In this document: positions 38,801 to 51,184 of the stretch, one piece after another | Numbering within the stretch: the stretch's first letter is position 1 | Layout: each line of letters begins with the position of its first letter | Assembly (NCBI GenBank): GCA_020086605.1 | Contig: JACBWW010000088.1 | Location: forward strand, 281,069 to 345,068 | Direction: 5' to 3' | Origin: Lanius collurio | Taxonomy: Eukaryota; Chordata; Aves; Passeriformes; Laniidae | DNA: 64,000 nucleotides | Notes under the pieces: model-generated | The model's database searches: none | What the model saw: the letters and a program-made list of their open reading frames with translations, nothing else | Told to the model about the DNA's origin: nothing | Program-made: the position numbers and the translations under genes

Positions 38801-40833
38801 TTTGAGTTGGAAGGGACCCTAAATGAAGCTCATCTAGCTCCATGGCAGGGATGGGCAGGGACACCTTCCATTAGCCCAGGTTGCTCCATCCAACCTGGCC
38901 TTGAACACTTCCAGGGATGAGGCACCCACAGCTTCTCTGGGTGGCCTGTGTCAGGCCCTCCCCACCTTTGCAGGGAGAAATTCCTTCCCAATATCCAATT
39001 TAAATCTCCCCTCTTTCATCTGAAAGCCATAAAGCCACGTCCTCCCTCCCCAGGCACAGCCCAGACCCCAGGGGTCCCTGCCTGTGACAGTGGGGGAAGC
39101 TGTGGGGAAGTGAATCCTACACAGCTCCAGGAACCTGTGCTCATTCCCATGGTTTTCTCCCATGGTCCCCACAGGAACAAGAGCTGCAAGCTGATCCAGG
39201 AGGGGAAAGAATGCTTCCAGGGCATGCGCCTGAGGCACTATTACATGCTGTGTGGGGCCCTGCTGCGCGTGTGGAGCAGGATCGCCGGCGTCATGGCAGA
39301 CATCACCAGCAGCAGCTACCTGCAGATCGTCCGCCTCAAGACCAAGGAGAAGAAGAAACAAGTCGGTGGGTGAAGTGCTGGGAAGGGGAAGGGGAGCCTG
39401 GAGGAAGGGGTCAGGCTGCCCAGCATCAAGATTCCCTTCCTAAAAGGCACTGGAAGCACCCACCACTGAGGTGACCCCGTGGGAGGGAGGGGAGCTCATG
39501 GTGGGGCAGAAGGGGTGAGCCAGGCCCATCATCCTCCCAAACACCCCAGTGCTGCTGCCCTTCCCTCTGTCCCCACAGGGCCCTGTCCCTTCCCAAAGTG
39601 CTGTGGGGATGTTATGAACAAGTCCCTGCCTTTGCCAGGTTTCTGGCAGTAGGCAGCAGCTTTATTGAGGTGGCCAGCACCCCAAAACCCACTCTCACAT
39701 TCTGAATAATGCCCAATCAGGCCATGAATTATTTATTTGAATAGGCCAAGGGAAACAGATATAAGAATTAAACAGATTTACTTACTACACAGGATAAACA
39801 GAAGAAACACTATGAGTAGATGAAGATAAAGGTACCTGTGTTACAGCTAGTGAAGAAATAGTGTAAATTAGGGGTCAGTGTCACTTACCAATGAGTGATA
39901 GCGGTGTGCAGAGAATCTTCTTAATTTCTCTCAATCCTCCAGGACAGTAACTCAATGCCAATGTCTTGGTCATTGAGGAGAACTCTCCACACACTCAGAG
40001 AAAGTATAAGAGATTTCTGATTTCATTAAAATCATAGTGGTCTTTTATAGCTGTAAAAATGCTTGTGTTCTGTAGTCACTGATTTTCCTTTCTCACACCA
40101 AGATAAAATGCTTATTGCTGGCTAAAGGGGTTTTCAACTGAGATAATTCATCACATGACAAATCATTCCAGCCTGACTTAGCCACATGTGACTGGGAGAT
40201 GGTTTTGCTGTATCAGGGGGTGAGAGGTCCTGTTACAGGGAACTGATGGCTGTTCCTCCCCCAGGGATAAAGATCCCCGAGAGCTGCGTCCACAGGGTGC
40301 GGGAGGAGCTGAAGCAGATGGATGAGGACGTGAAGAGGAAGCACAGCCGGCTGCTCCAGGCCCAGGAGCAGAGCTCACCCTTCTCCCTGCCCCTGCACAT
40401 CCTGCCAGGGCCTGGGCTGGCCCTGCCCCGGCACTCCCTGTGCCAGAATGAGATCCTGGACTTGACCTACAGCCCTCCCAGCAACAGCATTTCGGATGTG
40501 GTGTTGAACCCAGAGACCAGAGCTCTCTGCTTCTCCTCGGAGCCCACCCTGCAGCCCCAGCAGCAGCACAGATTGTCCTTTGGCTTTGGCCACGCTCCTG
40601 GCCTGGAGGGCAGCGCAGCCCCCGGCCCCTCGCTGCACGAACCCCCCCCCCTGCCTCCCCCACCCCCCCTGCAGCAGCCACAGGAGGATTTTCTCCAGCA
40701 AGATGGGAATATCAATTTTAGAGAGATCCTGGAGGACATGCTGAGGACGTTCAATGGGCCCTCCCAGGAGAACCTGCTCCCCCCGGAGCGCCAGAGCGTG
40801 ATCCAGTTCAGTGGGCCCTTCCCAGACTTCTGA
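2701..40833 (+). CDS. SBNO2: SBNO2, strawberry notch homologue 2, 31 coding exons
   Basis: This is a DExH-type helicase-like nuclear co-regulator. In mammals it acts downstream of IL-10/STAT3 in macrophages and in osteoclast fusion (established knowledge). Coding exons: 2701-2820, 4126-4205, 8876-8999, 19978-20142, 23785-23877, 24406-24502, 24696-24856, 25243-25376, 25939-26029, 27124-27267, 27755-27872, 28253-28358, 28619-28772, 29134-29310, 30038-30135, 32233-32315, 33237-33425, 33784-33956, 34316-34447, 34700-34835, 35148-35260, 35753-35824, 36877-36985, 37240-37314, 37583-37726, 37881-37975, 38092-38184, 38362-38493, 38680-38756, 39175-39365, 40265-40833. They sum to 4245 nt, or 1414 aa plus stop, with phase closing at every junction; the human protein is about 1366 aa. 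Key motifs are Walker [12 protein letters not shown] (297-307), DECH (407-410), SAT (440-442) and [11 protein letters not shown] (about 856-866). The ATG at 2701 aligns with the human start; a second in-frame ATG lies at 2722. Confidence 0.95.
3624..3935 (-). mobile_element. CR1 LINE 3' fragment
   Basis: The block starts with tandem GAATCATAGAATCGTGG, the reverse complement of the CR1 3' terminal repeat, followed by GGTTGGAAAAGACCTTCAAGG. It continues with the TCCAGTGATGGGGACTCCACC and ATTCTTCCTGATGTCCAGCCTG-type stretches found in avian CR1 copies. It is a 5'-truncated, antisense copy in the first coding-exon-flanking intron of SBNO2. The open frames over it are decayed repeat. Confidence 0.9.
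4126..24856 (+). CDS. SBNO2: SBNO2 N-terminal regulatory region (coding exons 2-7)
   Basis: Six exons encode residues about 41-280. The part before residue 195 is low-complexity and rich in Ser, Pro, Asp and Asn. The exon at 19978-20142 encodes a conserved acidic patch with [18 protein letters not shown]. The exon at 24406-24502 encodes an almost purely acidic run of Glu and Asp, then YAEYIPSK. The exon at 24696-24856 leads into the helicase core with [18 protein letters not shown]. Its donor was fixed by phase: the preceding exon ends AAGT before GTGAGT at 24503. Introns here are large (4.7, 11.0 and 3.6 kb), unlike the tightly packed 3' half. Confidence 0.9.
4206..8875. other. SBNO2 intron, 4.7 kb
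   Basis: This is intronic sequence between the second and third coding exons. A 12-base T run lies near 5450. No further coding exon, CR1 copy or RNA gene could be supported; the longest open frame (minus 6259-6897) shows no splice pattern or family signature. Confidence 0.7.
15844..15863. repeat. Poly-G homopolymer, 20 bases
   Basis: An uninterrupted run of 20 G follows GGAAA and precedes TAGGAGG, in the large SBNO2 intron about 460 bp upstream of the alternative first exon. The exact length is doubtful, because homopolymers of this size are unstable and prone to sequencing error. Confidence 0.9.
16094..16372 (+). promoter_or_regulatory. SBNO2: Probable internal SBNO2 promoter with short alternative first coding exon
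   Basis: An ATG at 16328 opens a 15-codon exon, [15 protein letters not shown], that ends at 16372 before GTAAAA. It ends in phase 0, exactly the phase needed to join the exon at 19978, and would give a protein of about 1321 aa lacking the usual first 108 residues. Upstream lie a PU.1/ETS-like GAGGAAGT (16094-16101), an octamer ATGCAAAT (16135-16142) and a TATA-like TTTTAAAG (16213-16220), spaced sensibly for a start near 16245. No in-frame stop separates the ATG from the donor. The call is inference; RNA evidence would decide. Confidence 0.55.
20143..23784. other. SBNO2 intron, 3.6 kb
   Basis: I see no exon, repeat family or RNA gene between the exons at 19978-20142 and 23785-23877. Only short T- and A-rich tracts (near 23400) stand out. 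Confidence 0.7.
25243..27872 (+). CDS. SBNO2: SBNO2 ATPase lobe 1 (coding exons 8-11)
   Basis: These four exons carry the nucleotide-binding half of the helicase-like fold. The exon at 25243-25376 has the Walker A-like motif [11 protein letters not shown]. The exon at 25939-26029 has [15 protein letters not shown]. The exon at 27124-27267 has the [14 protein letters not shown] stretch. The exon at 27755-27872 has [11 protein letters not shown], the DECH motif II, and ends in YASATG, the SAT motif III. No catalytic residue appears lost. The intron between the last two exons has U12-type signals and is listed separately. Confidence 0.93.
26119..26188. repeat. 38-bp tandem duplication
   Basis: The segment TGTTCCCTCCTCCCAGCCAG and the following CTCTTCCCACTC occurs twice, starting at 26119 and 26157. 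It lies in the SBNO2 intron after the exon ending at 26029 and has no coding role. Confidence 0.9.
27085..27104. repeat. (TG)n microsatellite
   Basis: About ten TG units lie just before the polypyrimidine tract and CTGCAG acceptor of the SBNO2 exon at 27124. The closeness to the acceptor is notable, but the splice site itself looks normal. Confidence 0.85.
27268..27754 (+). other. SBNO2: U12-type (minor spliceosome) intron in SBNO2
   Basis: The donor reads GTATCCTTAC (27268-27277), matching the U12 consensus RTATCCTT. The 3' end contains CTCCTTAAC (27730-27738), an 8 of 9 match to the U12 branch-site consensus TTCCTTAAC. Its branch adenosine, at about 27737, lies 17 nt before the AG at 27753-27754. 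It is a phase 0, GT-AG subtype intron between the exon ending EGV and the exon starting IVFDECH. The other SBNO2 donors I read look like ordinary U2-type sites. Confidence 0.85.
28253..32315 (+). CDS. SBNO2: SBNO2 mid region and basic NLS-like stretch (coding exons 12-16)
   Basis: Exons at 28253, 28619, 29134, 30038 and 32233 encode residues about 443-649. They include the strawberry-notch-specific segments [17 protein letters not shown] and [18 protein letters not shown], the [15 protein letters not shown] block and [14 protein letters not shown], which resembles a helicase lobe 2 entry strand. The last of these exons ends in a dense Lys/Arg cluster around residues 636-649 that continues into the next exon, a likely nuclear localisation signal (inference). 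Confidence 0.92.
28507..28605. repeat. Imperfect tandem CACAGCTGGGGCTC-type repeat
   Basis: About five degenerate 18-20 bp units built on CACAGCTGGGGTTC fill the end of the short SBNO2 intron 28359-28618, running almost to its acceptor. No function is evident. Confidence 0.7.
29560..29705 (+). mobile_element. CR1 LINE 3' fragment
   Basis: In sense orientation the block reads through GGTCTAGTGGAAGGTGTCCC and TTTAAGGTCCTTCCAACCC, hallmark CR1 3' end sequence, and finishes in a decayed ATTTGTGATTG tail. It is about 145 bp, inside the SBNO2 intron after the exon ending at 29310. Confidence 0.85.
30136..32232. other. SBNO2 intron, 2.1 kb
   Basis: Intronic sequence with a GGTTTTTTGGATTTTTTTT tract near 31660. 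The plus-strand open frame 31420-32307 runs into the next exon only because that exon is open in another frame. No separate gene is supported. Confidence 0.65.
33237..40833 (+). CDS. SBNO2: SBNO2 helicase lobe 2 and C-terminal region (coding exons 17-31)
   Basis: Fifteen exons encode residues 649-1414. The first carries a Ser/Asp-rich acidic stretch starting [15 protein letters not shown]. Exons at 34316-35260 carry the lobe 2 motifs, including [34 protein letters not shown] and the arginine-bearing [11 protein letters not shown]. Residues about 897-1226 are the large strawberry-notch C-terminal region, with well kept blocks such as [13 protein letters not shown] and [16 protein letters not shown]. 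The 569-nt last exon encodes a Pro/Gln-rich tail that ends in an [19 protein letters not shown] terminus, like the human protein. Stop TGA is at 40831-40833. Confidence 0.93.
34019..34170 (-). mobile_element. CR1 LINE 3' fragment
   Basis: An antisense CR1 end with ATCGTGGAATGG, GGAAGGGACCTTAAAA and CCTGGCCTTGGACACTTCCA lies between the SBNO2 exons ending at 33956 and starting at 34316. It decays near 34170 into AAATTTCTTCTGG. Confidence 0.85.
36193..36822. repeat. Minisatellite, about 20-bp units, in an SBNO2 intron
   Basis: About 630 bp of near-tandem GTGTGTGACACCCTCAGC-type units alternate with shorter GTGTCACCCTCAGCA units. Variant tails are AGCTG, AGCAG, ATCAG and ACCAG. It fills much of the intron between the exons at 35753-35824 and 36877-36985. 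Unit variants recur in blocks, suggesting repeated expansion. Open frames do not persist through it. Confidence 0.95.
38785..39060 (-). mobile_element. CR1 LINE 3' fragment
   Basis: An antisense CR1 end with GAGTTGGAAGGGACCCTAAA, CCTGGCCTTGAACACTTCCA and AAATCTCCCCTCTTTCATCT fills most of the SBNO2 intron 38757-39174. It starts only about 28 bp after the donor at 38757, so it has grown into a tight intron without disrupting the junctions. Confidence 0.9.
39610..40237 (-). mobile_element. Solo LTR of an endogenous retrovirus, antisense in the last SBNO2 intron
   Basis: Read on the minus strand, this 628-bp AT-rich block begins TGTAACAGG and ends TTCATAACA, so it has the TG...CA ends of an LTR. 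It contains a TATA box CTATAAAAG (plus-strand 40042-40050) and an AATAAA signal (39661-39666) about 380 bp further on. Flanking bases gggga (39605-39609) and gggaa (40238-40242) look like a 5-bp target duplication with one change. No gag, pol or env open frame is nearby, which points to a solo LTR. Base composition differs sharply from the GC-rich surroundings. The ERV family cannot be assigned from sequence alone. Confidence 0.8.
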
Positions 40834-43030
40834 GTGCCAGCTGGGAATGCCACCGTGGATCCATGACCTCTGGTGCAGAGGTGAGAGCTGAGGAGCCCTG
40901 ACTTTTCTACTGCTTTAGACTGACCCTGCTCTGGTTTTGAGGGAAGAAAAAACCTGTAGTTCCTTAAAGTGAATTTTATTTATATATAATATTCAGTCAG
41001 GCACGTACAGGTTTGTATGGAATGTGCCCCAGGGGGAGCTGAGCGGGTCCTGCTGGGCCGAGGGGCTCTGCTGGGGCAAGTCCTGCTCACAGGTCAGTGC
41101 CCAAGTGGGATTGAGGGGAGACCCCTCCTCTGCCCACCCCCTGCAGACTACTGAGTGTCCAAACCTTCCCCAGCCCTCCAGCCCAGCAGGGCCACGGCCA
41201 GGCTCCAGAATGACCCTCTGTGCTGGTCAGTTAGGGAAGGGTGAGAGGCCAGCCCCGAGCTTGGTCTGCCCCAGCCCTGCTGTGGACCCTGAGGCTTGTG
41301 CTGGCAGGCTGGGATGAAGGGGAAGGGAATGTCCCAGAGGAGCTGGGAGATGCTGAGCTCAGGTGTTCTCTGGCAGGGCTGGGCAGGTGCAGTGAGAGAC
41401 ACAAAACTGCCAGTGCTGCCCGTCCCGGGAAGCGACCTTGGGCTGCCTGAGCTCTGTGGGAGTGGCCAGAGCTGGCTGCACCCTCACGGTGACAGAGCCT
41501 GAGTCTCAACCACGCCAGGACCAGCAGGATTCCCCAGAGCAGAAGGGACACGTGTCCCCTGTCCTGCACTTTAACCTCACCGGGTCGCCGTGACCAGACG
41601 TGCTTTGGCCAGTTTCCTGCTGTCACACGTTGTCCCTTCACCTGGACATCCCGCTGGTCCTGCTGCTGTCCTTGGCTGGGCCATGGACCCCGGTCCAGGG
41701 CTCTGGTTTTGGGGTCAGGGCAGCCCAGGCTGGGTGTGCAGTGGGATTGCCACTGCTCAGGGTGTGCAGTGGCACTGTCACTGCCCAGGATTTGCAGTTT
41801 GGCTGCTCCTGCTGTCCCCTCAGATACCAAAGAACAAAGGCTGCTGTGCCAAGCACTGCCCCACCCCCTGCTGCCTCCTCCCCAGAACAGAGGGCATCCA
41901 GGCATTTCCTAAAAGTGGCACCAGGATGATTTCAGGGAAAGGCCTGGGACCATTCCTGGCTGACCTGGCCCTTCCTTGCAGAGCCCCTGTGCCCTGACAG
42001 GTCAGTCTTGAGGGGGCCAGAGCTTCACAGTGCCTGGTGCTGTCACCTCCTCCGGGCAGACAGTGTCACCACCATGTCCCCACAGGGCTCGGGGACTGCC
42101 CAGTGCCCTGTTTGGTGTTGGGAATTGCTCCAACTGTGGCAGGAGCTGACCCCTGACACGCCAAGGCCACAGACCTGCCCTGTTGCCACACAAGTGGGCT
42201 CAGTTTGAGGCTACTCTGATCCCTGAATGTCATTTTGGGGGCCTGTCAATCCCCCCCTCCCCAGGTGGCATCTGAGCACCAGTCCAGGCTCAATCCCTGC
42301 AGTCAGGGGCACATTTCACCTCCTTACCTCAAAGTGATCACCAAAGATGGGGGAGCCCCCTGTGCCTCCCCCCAAAGCCCTGCTGCTGCCCCGGGGGCTC
42401 CTGCTCTCCTCCAGCTCTGCTCCTCTCCACCCCAGCAGCCTCCCCGGGCCCAGGCAGAGCCAGGCTCCCCCTCTCCACACCCTCCCCTATTTAAAGCACT
42501 GCTCGCTTGGGGCTGAATTCTCAGCAATGAGGGAAAAGGACGCCGGGAAAACCCAGCTCAAAGAGGTTTAAACTCAGGAATAGCGAGGGGGAATTCCCTG
42601 CTGGGCACCCTCTGCTGTCACCAGAGCCTTACCTGGTGGCTTTGACCTTAACTTTAAAATATATGCAATCCTCCTTCCCTGGTCTCTGGAAAGACAGAGA
42701 GCACCTTCAAGGAATCCCTTCCTTGCTCCGATCCCGTTTTTTGTCAGGGTTAATAATATGTAATGTTATCTTTTAACTAAATTATTCTGCAGTTGTCCTA
42801 CTGATTGTATTTTTAATGAGTCCCTGTTTTCTTCCCTGACACCTTTGTGTTGGCACTTTTAATCTGCTTGTCGTTTGCCTTTTGTTTCTATGTATATTTA
42901 TAATTAAGTTGTACATATGTAAAGAGATTTTTTTTAGAATATGTGCCTTGGACTAATAATTCCTGAATTTTCTACTTGCCTCAGAACGATAATTTTTCAT
43001 TCTGCTCAGTAAAAATGGAACAGAAGCCAC
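40834..43030 (+). other. SBNO2: SBNO2 3' UTR (probable)
   Basis: After the stop, about 1.8 kb of GC-rich sequence is followed by an AT-rich stretch (about 42640-43020) with TGTATATTTATAATTAAG-like sequence typical of a conserved vertebrate 3' UTR end. The best polyadenylation signal is the variant AGTAAA at 43008-43013. I saw no canonical AATAAA on this strand near the end, so the 3' end is approximate. The several open frames here are not supported as genes. Confidence 0.55.
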
Positions 43031-44189
43031 ACGTGAGATTTCTGTACCTCCCAGCTCTGTCTCTCTCTGTCGGTCTGTCCAGCCTGCCCCAGGAGCCCGG
43101 TTAGGACTGGGATCAGGAATCCCTAGGCCAGCATCCTGCTGGCAGCTGGATTTTGTATCTCCTGTGTCACCAACTCAGTGGCATTGAGGGCTGCTGTCCC
43201 AGGCCTCCCCCTCTCCCTGGGAGAGCCACTGCTCGTGCAGAGGAGGATCCTGGCTGGATCCAGCCTGGGCACCGGCCTTGGATGAGGCAGCTCCCTCCTG
43301 GCTTGGCTGGAAAAACACAGATAAAGGAGCCTCTGTTCCAGTGTGTTCCCCCAGCAGGAGCTGCCACAGCTCTGGGACATCTCATCCAGGCACTGCTGGC
43401 CCTGTTAGCCCCTGGGAGGGGCCATGGGGTGACCCTCACTGAGGGGTCCCTAAACAAGAGCAGGATCCTCCCGGCATCCCTGATGTGCCAGGCTGGAGGC
43501 TCAGCAGGGGTGTCAGACTCGGGGGACCCCAGCAACGATCCCGGATTCTTCCTGAGGACACACTCCCCGAGGGGGCTGCAGATGTGGAGAGCCAGCACTT
43601 CCCAGGCCCTGGGAAGAGGTGCAGCAGCATTCCTGCACGGCAGAACCTGAGATGTCCCTGCCCAGGATGGGACAGCAGCCCCATGGGCTGGGCTGGGCAC
43701 GGCTCTGCCTTCACAATCACCAGGACGCTGCCCCGAGGAGGAGGATGGTGATCCTGCTCGCTGTGGTCAGACACATCCCTGCCTGCGGGGGATATTTTGC
43801 TGTGTCCCAACATGCCTGGGTTCTGTTTTGCAGGAATTTTTCCTGGCCAGGGCTTGCACCACTGCTGGACCCATCCCCTCTGCTGCCCTGCCCTGCCAGG
43901 AGGATTCCTGGGGACAGGAGGGATCCCAGGGGGGACAGGAAGGATCCCAGGGGGGACAGGAAGGATCCCAGGGGGGCAAACACCTTCCCCTCCTCTGCTT
44001 TTTCCCAGGGAGCCCCTCGGGAGCACGGATCACACCGGATTTGCACTTCCTCCTCAGCACTGAGGATTATCCCTGCTTGGCTCAAGAATTGCGTAAGGTC
44101 TTGGCTTCCCAGCAAACTCCAGGTTCTCAGCAGGAGCAGCACAGCAGCCCCAACCCTGCTCCATCCCACACCCTGACACAGCAGCTCAT
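43031..44189. other. Intergenic gap between convergent SBNO2 and GPX4
   Basis: About 1.15 kb separates the two 3' ends. It contains one short tandem repeat (43912-43976) and no coding exon or RNA gene that I can support. Open frames on both strands over the repeat are by-products of it. Confidence 0.65.
43912..43976. repeat. 21-bp tandem repeat, about three copies
   Basis: Units of GGACAGGAAGGATCCCAGGGG start at 43912, 43933 and 43954 in the gap between SBNO2 and GPX4. The third copy is nearly complete. Each unit carries a GGATCC. Confidence 0.9.
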
Positions 44190-44199
44190 TCCTAAGGTC

Positions 44200-44205
44200 T
44201 TTATT
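44200..44205 (-). terminator. GPX4: GPX4 polyadenylation signal AATAAA
   Basis: TTTATT on the plus strand reads AATAAA on the minus strand in CTTGCAATAAAGACC. It lies about 205 nt downstream of the GPX4 stop and 100 nt after the SECIS core, so the 3' UTR is short and the transcript should end near 44185. Confidence 0.85.
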
Positions 44206-44294
44206 GCAAGGGGACTCCAGTTACTGGGAGGGGGCTCCGGCTGCTCCTGCCCGCGGCAGCCGCGGCCTCCGGAGCCTCCGTCCAGCAGGTGCAC

Positions 44295-44360
44295 GCCGTG
44301 GGTCAGGGCTGCCCCACCAGGAGCTGGATTGGAGGCAGCCCGTCATGGGGCTGGAGGAGG
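44295..44360 (-). promoter_or_regulatory. GPX4: SECIS element in the GPX4 3' UTR
   Basis: On the minus strand, ATGA (plus 44343-44346) is followed 12 nt later by the apical AA (44329-44330). GGGCTGCC pairs with GGGCAGCC, and TGA (44303-44305) closes the quartet opposite ATGA. This is the AUGA-AA-GA core and spacing that binds SBP2 to recode UGA. The segment CCAGCTCCTGGTGGGGCAG resembles mammalian GPX4 SECIS loops. It begins about 60 nt after the stop codon. Confidence 0.93.
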
Positions 44361-44408
44361 CTCCCCGGGCACGGATGTCGGGATGGGCAGGGGCACAGCG
44401 GAGCAGAG

Positions 44409-48515
<4,107 letters not shown>

Positions 48516-49070
48516 CACACTGGGTAAGGATGAGGGGATCCCCCTGCCTGGGGGGCTCTGGGCAGTGCCAGGGGATGTTCCAAGGTCAGCCTGAAGCAGC
48601 TGCTTCCAGGGAAATGTCTCAGAGTTTTAAATGGCTCCTGGAGGGAGCTGTTGGAGAGAGCAGGGTGAGGCTCCCCTGTCACCTGTCCCTCTGCTCAGGC
48701 CGTGCCCTGTGGGATTTGGGGTGTTCAGAGGGACCTGGAGTGGGGTCAGCTCAGGGGGCAGGAGGTGATTCCCATCCCTCCTTCTCTTCCAGATATGAGG
48801 AGCTGGGTGGCTCCCCCCAACAGTTCACAGGCACTCAGAGATTCCTGCCCTTCAGAGACGGCCAAAGAAATCCTCTTCCCACGTTGCCTCTCTGCAGCCC
48901 CATCACTGGGCCTCATTCCCTGTCTTCCATCTTGGACTTTGTGGTAACTCCTCAGTCCCATCCAGGACTCAGCCATGGAGACCTGAAGCAATGGGAGGAA
49001 ATGAGTGGGAAAGGCCTTTGCTTCCCTGTTTTATGGGCTCTTGTTTGAAATAAAGGTTTGTCCCCTCAGT
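48516..49070 (+). other. POLR2E: POLR2E 3' UTR with a likely intron and AATAAA signal
   Basis: Eight bases after the stop there is a strong donor, GTAAGG at 48524, and a good acceptor TCTCTTCCAG ends at 48792, so a 269-bp intron in the 3' UTR is likely. The distance from stop to junction is too short to trigger nonsense-mediated decay. AATAAA lies at 49049-49054 in TTTGAAATAAAGG, followed by a GT-rich stretch. The 3' UTR intron is inferred from splice signals. Confidence 0.65.
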
Positions 49071-49074
49071 GCTG

Positions 49075-49470
49075 TGGTGTTGCTCAGCCTCTCCCTGTGG
49101 CAAAGCCTCGAGACTCTGCAAGTTCCCTTATTTTTCATTATGCTTGGAATCTCTTCCTGCTGGGACTCTGCATTGTGGCTGAGCCCTGCAGAGCCTTCAT
49201 CAGCTGCCCTGGGCACTTTGGATGCTGCAGCTCAGACTTAACCTCATTCCTTCCCTGATCTCCTGCCCTCTGTCCCCTGGTTTGGGACCCTGCTATTCAG
49301 GCACTGCAACAGAGCTGCTCATCACCCCCAGTCACGCTCATTTTAATCCATCCCAGGACTCTGGGGGGCCTCTAACCTTCACTTTTCCTGCCAGAAACAC
49401 TGTGATGTTTCCTGCAGCTGGGGCAGCCTGGAAGCCCCTGATCCCCAGGACAAACAGGGGTCAGAACACA
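49075..49470. other. Short convergent gap between POLR2E and ARHGAP45
   Basis: About 400 bp lies between the two polyadenylation signals on opposite strands. I see no exon, repeat or RNA gene in it. Confidence 0.6.
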
Positions 49471-49475
49471 CTGGT

Positions 49476-51184
49476 TTTATTGGTTTTTCTGGAAGCTTGT
49501 CAACGTGAACACAGCGAGACGCGAGGCAGCGTCGTGCAGCAGCTCAGGCCTGTCAGGACAAACACAGAAGTGACACAACCACGAGGGAGCTGCCGCCGTG
49601 GGAAGCTCAAGCGCAGCTTTAGCCCCTTCTCTCACTCGCACTCACCCTCATCATCCTCACCCACCCTCACACGCACGCGGTACCGCCGTGGCAGCAGCAG
49701 TCCCACATCCTCCTGCTGCCCTGGAAAAATCCAGCGATCCTGTGGAAGAGCTGGCAGGGGCAGAACAGCTCCTGGGGGTCTCCAGCTCTTCCCTGGCTCA
49801 GTTCCAAACCTGTGAGTTAATCTGGGTTCATGTACCTTTGCTGAGATGGGTTCTCCATCGACCTCAGAGGGCTCAAACCTCCTGTCCAGTGCCTGCTTCT
49901 GCAGTACCAAGGTGTCTGAGATCCCCCAGCACCACCTGGTCTGTGTCCCACAAGCAGGAGAACGAAGGAGAAGGCTCTCAGCTCATTCCAAGCTAAAACT
50001 TGTTTCTCTGTGCCTCAGTGCAGGAAAGTCTCATAGCTTTAAAAAAAATGAAACCACTTTGGCTTTAGTCCCTTAGCCAGCAGAGGTAGTGGAGTCTTGT
50101 TGAAGGGTTTTCTTTACAGAAAAGGAAGCTCAAGATTATACTGGCTGGGGCTGGGGCTGAATCTAGGCCGTGGTGGCCCTGAGGAGGAGGAAGAGGCACT
50201 TGCCCATGGGGACCTGCTCCTTGCCCAGCTCCAAGAGCAGAGGGTGTTAGTCCTGGACTTGCAGTGCAGCTTTTTGGAGATGAAATGACTGTACAACCAA
50301 ACCCTGAGAGCTCAGCAGGGCTCAAGACCCTGCAGCCAGGCAAATCTGCCCTGAGGCTGCCCGCTGCCTGTGGCTGCTCCTTGCATGGCTCCTGCCAAGG
50401 AGGGAAATGCCCACCCATCCAAATGCCCATCAATCCAAGCAGCAGTGCAGATACCATCAGCTGGCCTGGGACCACAGAGTGCTGAGGTTTTGGGGCAGGA
50501 AATCCATCCTGAATTCTAGTTTAGGTGTCAGTGAGGGACATCCCCTGAGAGCCTGGCAGGTGGCACAGCCCCAAAGCCAAGCCTGGCTTGGGGGGAGATG
50601 GTGTTGGGGGCTCCATCCCAACCCCCGTGCTGCTCCGGCCGTGTCCCTGTCCCAGGGAGCTGCCTCCAGTTCCATCTGTCCCTGTGGTGCCATTCTGACC
50701 ATCATTGTCTCTGTGTGATGCTATCCTGGCAGCCTTGGCTCCCTTCCAGCCTCAGCCATCGAGGATGAGCAGGTCCTTCGACTGTTGCAGCCTCCATCTC
50801 GCAGCACAGGTGTGGGATTCAGGGATTCAGCTCAGCAAAAATAAAACACCTGGCACAGGCACAGCCCTGGGTTCCCTCCCAGTCCTGAACAAGTGGAGGG
50901 TCTGTCTGCCCAGTCTCAGCTCCCTCCCAGGGAAGGTCCTTAATGGCCCCAGTTGAGCCAGGGGTCCTGGCAGGCTGTGACCCCATTCCCTGGCTGGGCA
51001 CTGAGGGGCTGGGGGGTTTTGTGTGAAAGCTCCAGCCAGGAATCAGCCAGGACTCGCCTGCAGCTGACACACCAAACCCCCCCTGGGCTCCTACCCCTCC
51101 ACATTCCAGTGTCCTCTGTCTGGGCAGCCTCTGGGATTTACCCCTCTGTCCATCCCAGTGTCCATGGCGGTTCTGTCCGGTGGC
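49476..51184 (-). other. ARHGAP45: ARHGAP45 3' UTR with AATAAA signal (probable)
   Basis: TTTATT at 49476-49481 reads AATAAA on the minus strand and is the first canonical signal I see downstream of the ARHGAP45 stop (TAA, 51185-51187). That gives a 3' UTR of about 1.7 kb. No coding exon with family similarity lies between. The exact end is inferred. Confidence 0.55.

Noticed and set aside
41231..42527. Several frames of 60-224 codons over the SBNO2 3' UTR
   Set aside because: No splice pattern, no conserved motif, and the location after the SBNO2 stop explains the sequence as 3' UTR.
43912..43976. Regular short repeats that might suggest a CRISPR array
   Set aside because: Units are directly abutting with no unique spacers, and the genome is vertebrate. 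It is a simple tandem repeat.
49632..49910. Minus-strand frame as an extra ARHGAP45 terminal exon
   Set aside because: The ARHGAP45 frame already ends with a family-like C-terminus at 51185, and no acceptor in matching phase was seen here.
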